Below are positions 58,027 to 64,000 of a stretch of DNA of 64,000 nt, in pieces; within the stretch, counting starts at the first letter, position 1; every line of letters begins with the position of its first letter. The DNA is taken from contig JAMWFC010000085.1 of NCBI GenBank assembly GCA_027475525.1, forward strand, positions 558,001 through 622,000, read 5' to 3'. The position numbers and the translations under genes were made by a program. The DNA is from Macrolepiota albuminosa. Lineage: Eukaryota > Basidiomycota > Agaricomycetes > Agaricales > Agaricaceae. Under the pieces are notes generated by a model, which did not search any database, was not told the origin of the DNA, and saw nothing but the letters and a program-made list of their open reading frames with translations.

Positions 58027-61000
58027 ATGGACACATCACCCATGGACCAGGACATTCAGCAGCAGCAGCACCAGATTGAGTTTGTGCTGTCAGTCTTACC
58101 ATCAGCTGAAGAGGGGGGCAGATGGCTCCCCCACTGACCCAAAATGTGCCCCAGTGGGGACAATTACAACAGGCTGTGGGCTTCCCACAGCAGCAGCAAC
58201 AACCAGCAGCAGCCAGTGATCAGTGGCTATCTGCCACAACAACTCATGCAGGGCAACTTTATGCCTCAGAACACACCCATGGGTGGTTTTCCGCCTTGTC
58301 AGATGGCACAGAGCACTTATGCGCCACATCATGCTGATGGCCAATCCCAACAGGCCCAGTACAGGGGGCTATTTAGCCCCCAAGCAATGTCAGGATGGAG
58401 GCAGCTTGCTCCTGTACTGGCAACGGGGCCAATGGAGGCACATCCTTTTCCCCAGTTTACCACCCCGGCACACTACCCTGGCATGGGTGGTGCACCCGTA
58501 ATGATGCCATACTCCCCAGCTTGGATGGGAGCCTGGGGCACGATGCCCCAGTACAGTGCCTCGTATGAGGCACCTACCGAGAGAGGAAAATTGACCTCCC
58601 AGATGGCAAAGACTGCTGGCAAAAGAACAGAAGCTCTTGATACAGAACAAAGAAACAAGTCTCTGGCTGATGCGCCAATGGAGAGCCTGGCCAGGCTCTC
58701 CTTGTTACAGCAGCTGGAGATGCTGCACCAACCCAAGCCCAGCTTGGAAGAAGAGTCGCATCCTCGACACAACAAAGGAAAAGCACAGGCTGTTGAGCCC
58801 AGTCTCAACCAGGACTTAGTCCTGGCTACCCTCCTCCAATGTCTGGGAGACAATGGGTACAATGTATCCGCAGACTTGTTGTTCCTCTGCAATGCAGAGG
58901 CTGTTGTCCTCATCAGTTAGATGATGGACGATATGGATCACATGTGCGCTCAGCGCAAAACTGATCTCCTTGCCCTATTGGCTACTCGTAAGCGCCAGAC
59001 TACACCCCCAAGTCAGGACACCAACTCTAGCAAAAGGGCACGTTGGCAAGGAGTGGAGGATGTGCCCTCCTGCTCGACTCAGTCAAGCGTTGTCGTTCCT
59101 GGCTGGGAGGCCGGCCTAGGGCAGGACATCCTCCTCTATGAAGATGTTCCTGTTCCAGCCACCCCCCAGCTGATTCAGCACCTTGTTAGTGGCACATCTG
59201 AGGTTGTGTCTTCGTGACTATTATCCATGGTATCCACCATGCACTCTGAGGAGCAGAGTTCTCAGGGCGTCTGTACACGCCCCACTGAGGCTAAGGCCTC
59301 GCAACCCCAAAAGGACCATTGGGGTAAGAACCCAGAAGGGCACACATAAGTTAACATGCACTTCTCTGAGGATGCCCTGAAAGAGGCCCCAGGGGCTAAC
59401 ATCCCCTTCTTACCCATCATATTGGTAGAGGGCCCTCCTGCCTGATACTCTCAGTGCATGTGGGCAATAGACCCACATTCAGAGAATGCTGGGCAGGAGA
59501 GGCTGGTATCTCCACCCTCCAATGACAAATGGTATGAGGAGCCTGAAGAGGCTCATATGGAATCCCTGGTGCCTCACAAAACTGCAGCACAAAGTATGGT
59601 GCATGAGTGGTGCAACAGTAATTGACAGGCCAAGATGGACCATTGGGTGCAAGATAGCACCAAATGAGGAGCTGCTCTCCTTGAAAATGAGATTGGGTGC
59701 ATCTCTGATGCACTCGGCATTGTGATCTATTGTGATCACACTATCAAGCATCAGAACTTGTTCTTTGGCATGGGGTTGTCTCCCCAATTCTATTGGTCAC
59801 CAGTGACCAACACTATCTTTGTCGGGCAAGAAGCCTGCACAGCCAGGGCCTTTGAGGCCAACAAAGAGGGCAATGCTGTGCATATGCCCCACAACAGTAA
59901 GGTGTACCAAGTTGCACCTTGCAGATTTCCCCGCAGCCCTCAAGAGCTCTGCAGGCTCCATGCACTGGTGAACAACCAGTTTATGCCAATTTGTCAGCAT
60001 CAGTTGGGCTACCTCTTGCTCAACAAATTCAAACGGATGACTATGAATTGTCACCCCACAGCCCGAGACAGAGCAATGTCTCAATTACTCAATGAGGTCC
60101 CATACAAGACCATTGCAGTACCTTTTGCAAGTTTGGAGGAGTGGGAGAAAGTCCCGTGGATGATTGTTCCTTCACAGATTTACTGCTGCAAGGAAAGTAG
60201 GAGGCTGGCCTTCGTCAGCCTGACTCCTCCTAACCCAAAGCAACCTTTTGCTTTGGACTACTATGGGCATCCTGGGACACCCAATGTGTGGACTGGTCTG
60301 GCCATGGACCATGCCATGTGCATTTACTGGTGCAGCCTCTTTGGGTTTGCGCTTGTATGTGCTATCTGCACAAGCTGCCCCTCCAAGTCCATGGTGCACA
60401 AGCATCTGGCTTATGTCTTCACATGGCCAGGCCTCTATAAAGAGGCCATCGCCAAATACAAGGCAGCAATGGGGCAATCCTTTGTGCCCCTGTCACCGAG
60501 GACCCAAACTTTGAGGCTCAGGCTGTGGACATCCCAGAAGCCTCAGCTTCTGTCTTCACCACTTCAGACGTGTTATGCGTCCTCCTTCACAACCAAATCC
60601 TGGTCAGCTGGGCTGACCATGCATATACATATGGGGTCACCTACTTGGCCCACATTTTCTTCAGCGACAGCCAGCTCTACAACAAGGTGGCCATGATCAA
60701 CAATGAGAGGCTGCAATGCCTCGATCACTACAGGACACCTCAGTCCCTCACTTAGTGGGATGGGTGGTGTGAAGCCATCATTGGCAACTGCCAATGACTA
60801 ATGCTCCAGCAGCAGGAGAGTCATCATGCGTTTGACGATGCATTTATCAAGGGGATGTATCTCCTCATCAGGCAAGATATTCACGCCTGAGAAATCTAGA
60901 CATGTCAGTACCCATCCAACAATGGGGATCTCCCTGATCCCCAACCCTCTACTCCAGGGCCAACTTTTGACCCCACTATTATGCTGTCCCTGCTACGGGA

Positions 61001-61163
61001 CTATGACAACTCCCTGCCTCTGGCAGGGCCATCAGGCACCTCTCACAAGCCCACACCTGAGGATGAACTCCTTGACTACAATATGGACAACATGACTGCT
61101 GATCCATTCTGGGAGCCTGGGGACTCTCCAATTGCCTCTGTCCCTGACTTACTGATGGCCTGA
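58027..61163 (+). pseudogene. Third ORF of Gy-G, colinear with that of Gy-A
   Basis: Starts at ATG 58027 in the same context as the Gy-A copy and ends at TGA 61161-61163 just before the polypurine tract. It matches Gy-A over the Gln/Pro-rich N-terminus, the middle (LVLATLLQCLGDNGY) and the C-terminal globular part (FFGMGLSPQFYWSPVTNTIFVG). Broken by an early frameshift and by stops near 58918, 59216 and 59623, among others. TGG at the site of the Gy-A TGA (5076) shows the ancestral Trp. Confidence 0.78.
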
Positions 61164-61208
61164 CTGTTGGAGTGTTTCAAGACCGTAGTTTGGTCTAATT
61201 GAGGGGTG

Positions 61209-61425
61209 TGTGGCATTGGCCACATAGCTTTTACTTAGTATAGCCTTAGACTATTATATTATATTTATTATAATATAATAATATTTACATAATTATAAAT
61301 ATGTAGATATCTGCTGCTTACTAAGCAGCTTATTTTGTGTTGATACTACATAGTCAATAGACCAGACTGGTCTGATCCTGTGCAGTGTGAACCTTAAGCT
61401 CTCACACAACTGTAACTTCGTTACA
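61209..61425 (+). repeat. 3' LTR of Gy-G
   Basis: It begins TGTGGCATTGG directly after GGGGTG, lacking 18 bp near its start compared with the 5' LTR, and ends CTTCGTTACA. Confidence 0.85.
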
Positions 61426-63933
61426 GCCATGCCATGGTGCAGTCTGGCGCTGAAGTAAGGATAAAGACATCAGGGATATCAACCAAGGAGTATGTAGACA
61501 TAGCAAATTTTAATCACTACAATATGATCATTGGTACACCATTTATGTGTAAGAACAAGGTGTCTTTGAACTTTGTGAATGACATGGTCGTTGTGAATAG
61601 TATGCCTATGAAGGTGGAGAAAGTTGTTTTAAGCAACACAGATGGTCATCTGAGGTGCTATTGCACAACAGCAAGGCAGTGTGAGGAACGCAACTGACTA
61701 GATAGTCACAAGAGAGCGACTGTACAGGAGGTGGAAGACAAGCACATCCCACCAAAAAGCCTGCCGGCAGACTTGCCAGCTATTCTGATGACTGAGGAAG
61801 AGTTTCAAGGAACTTTGAAGATGGAGAAGCACCTGGATGTGGTTGAGTGTACAAATAGAAAGCCTAATTAGGCTACACAGCATAAGAATGAGCATGGTAA
61901 ACACATGGTGGAGTCGCTGGAATGCCAGCCAACTAGCTCTTGAGTGAGGGGGGAGGATCTTGTCAAGGATGAGGTATATAGTACAATGGGAACTATGGGA
62001 AGCATAAGGTCGCTAATGGATCAACCAGTGCCATGGCCAGGATTGCAATGGACGTATGACTCATGAATGCCACGAGAGTGGAATGAATTGGTAGTGTCAA
62101 TGGTGACACATACTATGGAAAGAGTGCAGTCGACCCAGATGGGAGAAGTATACTGTCATGCATGGGAATGAGATTTCTGAAGCATTGGATATCGTATTTG
62201 ATGGGTTATTGCTGAAGGTGAGAAGCATGCAATTGTTGTCAAATATGACAAGAGTGGCGAGGAGGCAACCAGTCGTAAGGTTGAATCTGGGGGATATCAC
62301 AGAAGAGCATGTATGTGCCTTACAGGAGCAATTTGAACCAAAGGTACAGCCATGTGTAGCACATGTATTGAAAGAGAAAGATAAGGCTATGAGCCTTACA
62401 GAGGAAGATATTCTCTGATTGCACCACCAATGGCAACATGAGTTTGCTGATATTGTCAATGGGATGAAGGAAGAACTTCCTCCATGGTGGAAGGTTAATC
62501 ATGAGATTAATCTCATTGACAATAATAAGCAGTACAAGTACCATTTGCCTCGCTGCCCACAAGCACTAGCTTTGTGAAAAGACAAACAGATATATAAACA
62601 CAAAGTAGTGGGAACCACAACCAGCGGTGCAAGCTGCACCTTTACTTTGTATTCCCAAGAAGGATGGGATGTTATGAACTGCATTGGATGCACAACAGTG
62701 CAATGATAATACAGTCAAAGATGTAACACCTCTTCCAGATCAGGAAGTTATACGTGAAGATGTTGCCACAGCAAAATATAGGTCAAAAATTGACCTAATG
62801 GACACATATGAACAGGTTCACATACATGAAGAGGATATACCAAAGATGCTGTTTTCATCCTTGATGGGGACATTTGTAAGCAATATCATGCAGATTGGTG
62901 ACTGTAATTGCACCAGCAACATTTCAGAGGTTAATGACCTCAATCTTCTGAGATGTAATTGGGAAGTTTATGCACATCTATCTAGACAATATATTCATCT
63001 TTTCTGATTCCATTGAGGAGCATGAGCAGCACCTACAAGTCATATTTGAACAACTATGTAAGGCCAGCCTCTACCTCAAATGGAAGAAGTGCGAGTTGTA
63101 CGCACCTAGTATAGACTGTCTTGGTCATGTCATTGACGAGAAGGGTATTCACCTGGACACAGATAAACTCAATCGAATTCAAGAGTAGCTAGCGTACTCC
63201 ACACACATATAATGATATCCAGTGATTTGTTAGATTAGTGAACTATATTGGTAACTTTTTGCCAGATATCATGGCATACACTGGGCCACTGATAGCCATG
63301 ACCCAGAATGGGTCTTCCTTTCACTAGAGACCACTGCATCAGTGGTGCTTTGAGATGATTAAGTGCATTTACATGAAGACACCAGTGATCCAGCCAATTG
63401 ATCCATACATTGATGAGCCCATTTGGCTCATATATGATGCGTTGAAGACTGGGGTTGGGGCCATGTTTGGCCAAGGTAAAACATGGCAAACTTGCCAACC
63501 AGCAGGATTTATATTCTGTAAGTTCATTGCTGCATAGCAGAACTATGCTGTACATGAGTTAAAGACACTCGCTATCCTGGAAGCCCTCCTAAAGTGGGAG
63601 GATAAGCTGATGAGATATAAAATCCATATTATCACAGATCACAAAGCACTCAAGTTTTTCAAGACTCAAGTGCATCTATCACCATGACAATGTTGCTAGA
63701 TCGACTACATGTTGCAATATCAGTTCAACATCACCTATGTAAAAGCTGAATTAAACAAGCTGGCAGACTGCCTGTCTCGATATTTGGAGAGCAATACTGG
63801 AGATGACGTTCATGATGTGCATGACTATGTCCAGGCAGACAGATGCATTGACCTGGAGGATGAAGACTTGCCCTTATACAGGTTCCATAAAATTAAGGAA
63901 CATACAGTTGAGCTACATGCTATGCAAGCCTAG
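61426..63933 (+). pseudogene. Gy-B protease end, RT and RNase H
   Basis: HAMVQSGAEVRIKTSG and FNHYNMIIGTPFM continue the protease. RT parts include IPKMLFSSLMGTF near 62840, IYLDNIFIFSDS near 62975 (YLDN in place of YLDD) and GHVIDEKGIHL. RNase H includes YDALKTGVGAMFGQG, ELKTLAILEALLKW, ITDHKALKFF, ADCLSRYLES. Stops and frameshifts are many. The coding remnant ends at LHAMQA*, immediately followed by an LTR; integrase and chromodomain are absent from the window. Confidence 0.8.
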
Positions 63934-64000
63934 TGTAACGGAGTCATCCGTGTTCTTAGCATCAACAACGCTATAATCATTTAGTAGAGTATTATGTAAG
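63934..64000 (+). repeat. LTR start (partial, runs out of window)
   Basis: TGTAACGGAGTC... matches the Gy-B 5' LTR at 29438. No polypurine tract precedes it, so it is either the Gy-B 3' LTR after an internal deletion or the 5' LTR of another insertion of the same family. Confidence 0.65.

Larger units (their letters stand above)
50391..61425 (+). mobile_element. Full-length Ty3/Gypsy element Gy-G (same family as Gy-A)
   Basis: 5' LTR 50391-50624, gag, pol, third ORF, 3' LTR 61209-61425. Target-site duplication GCCAC (left) versus GCCAT (right), one transition apart. The LTRs differ at roughly ten sites plus an 18-bp deletion in the 3' LTR, so the insertion is not recent. It interrupts the Gy-B protease. 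Confidence 0.9.
29438..64000 (+). mobile_element. Outer Ty3/Gypsy element Gy-B, split by two later insertions
   Basis: The element comprises a 5' LTR (29438-29611), gag (29722-32225), the protease start (50029-50390), protease end, RT and RNase H (61426-63933). Coding continuity across both gaps follows from colinearity with Gy-G: the zinc knuckle region before 32225 leads to DVYNSDYY after 50029, and LQLGTIES(H) before 50390 leads to (S)HAMVQSG after 61426. Without insertions it would span only about 5.7 kb of the window. Confidence 0.82.

Overview
This window is almost wholly made of nested transposable elements. It most likely comes from a filamentous basidiomycete (an Agaricomycete). The evidence is a KDZ-type (Kyakuja/Dileera/Zisupton) transposase with a CxC2-like cysteine cluster, spliced genes with introns of about 50 bp, chromodomain Ty3/Gypsy elements, a Copia element, two Helitron replicase remnants, a Tc1 element and a non-LTR fragment. 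Many nonsense codons are TGA where the protein family expects Arg (CGA), which fits CpG methylation decay. I recognise no host housekeeping gene.

Layout. 1-6539: 3' part of a fairly young Ty3/Gypsy element (Gy-A) with RT-RNase H-integrase-chromodomain, an unusual third ORF of about 1,073 codons, and a 3' LTR. 6540-12131: Copia element on the minus strand, interrupted by Gy-A. 12316-13945: minus-strand LINE 3' end. 13946-18330: AT-rich decayed Helitron (Hel-1) with an LTR copy on its left and a solo LTR inside it. 18585-24591: second Helitron (Hel-2) carrying a Tc1 element (22407-24088). 24592-29437: Gypsy scraps and unassigned decayed sequence. 29438-64000: outer Gypsy element Gy-B, split by a 17.8-kb KDZ element (32226-50028) and then by a full-length Gypsy element of the Gy-A family (Gy-G, 50391-61425). 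After both insertions Gy-B resumes in frame-compatible protease/RT coding sequence.

The KDZ element is the most distinctive unit. It has terminal inverted repeats of about 1.6 kb, each with a tRNA-like sequence with A and B boxes. Its subterminal regions hold imperfect palindromes and many tRNA-like units, four of them in a tandem array of about 240-bp repeats. It carries four multi-exon genes: the transposase, a divergently transcribed partner, an acidic repeat protein, and a zinc-cluster/coiled-coil protein. A CCG(Y)-rich motif saturates its TIRs, one intron, the divergent promoter and a minisatellite.

Technical caution. At least 16 perfect tandem duplications, all with a period of exactly 77 bp, are scattered over unrelated elements. 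Collapsing those in coding sequence restores reading frames at most sites examined. They look like unmerged k-mer overlaps from assembly (k = 77), not biology, so ORFs near them should be read with one copy removed.
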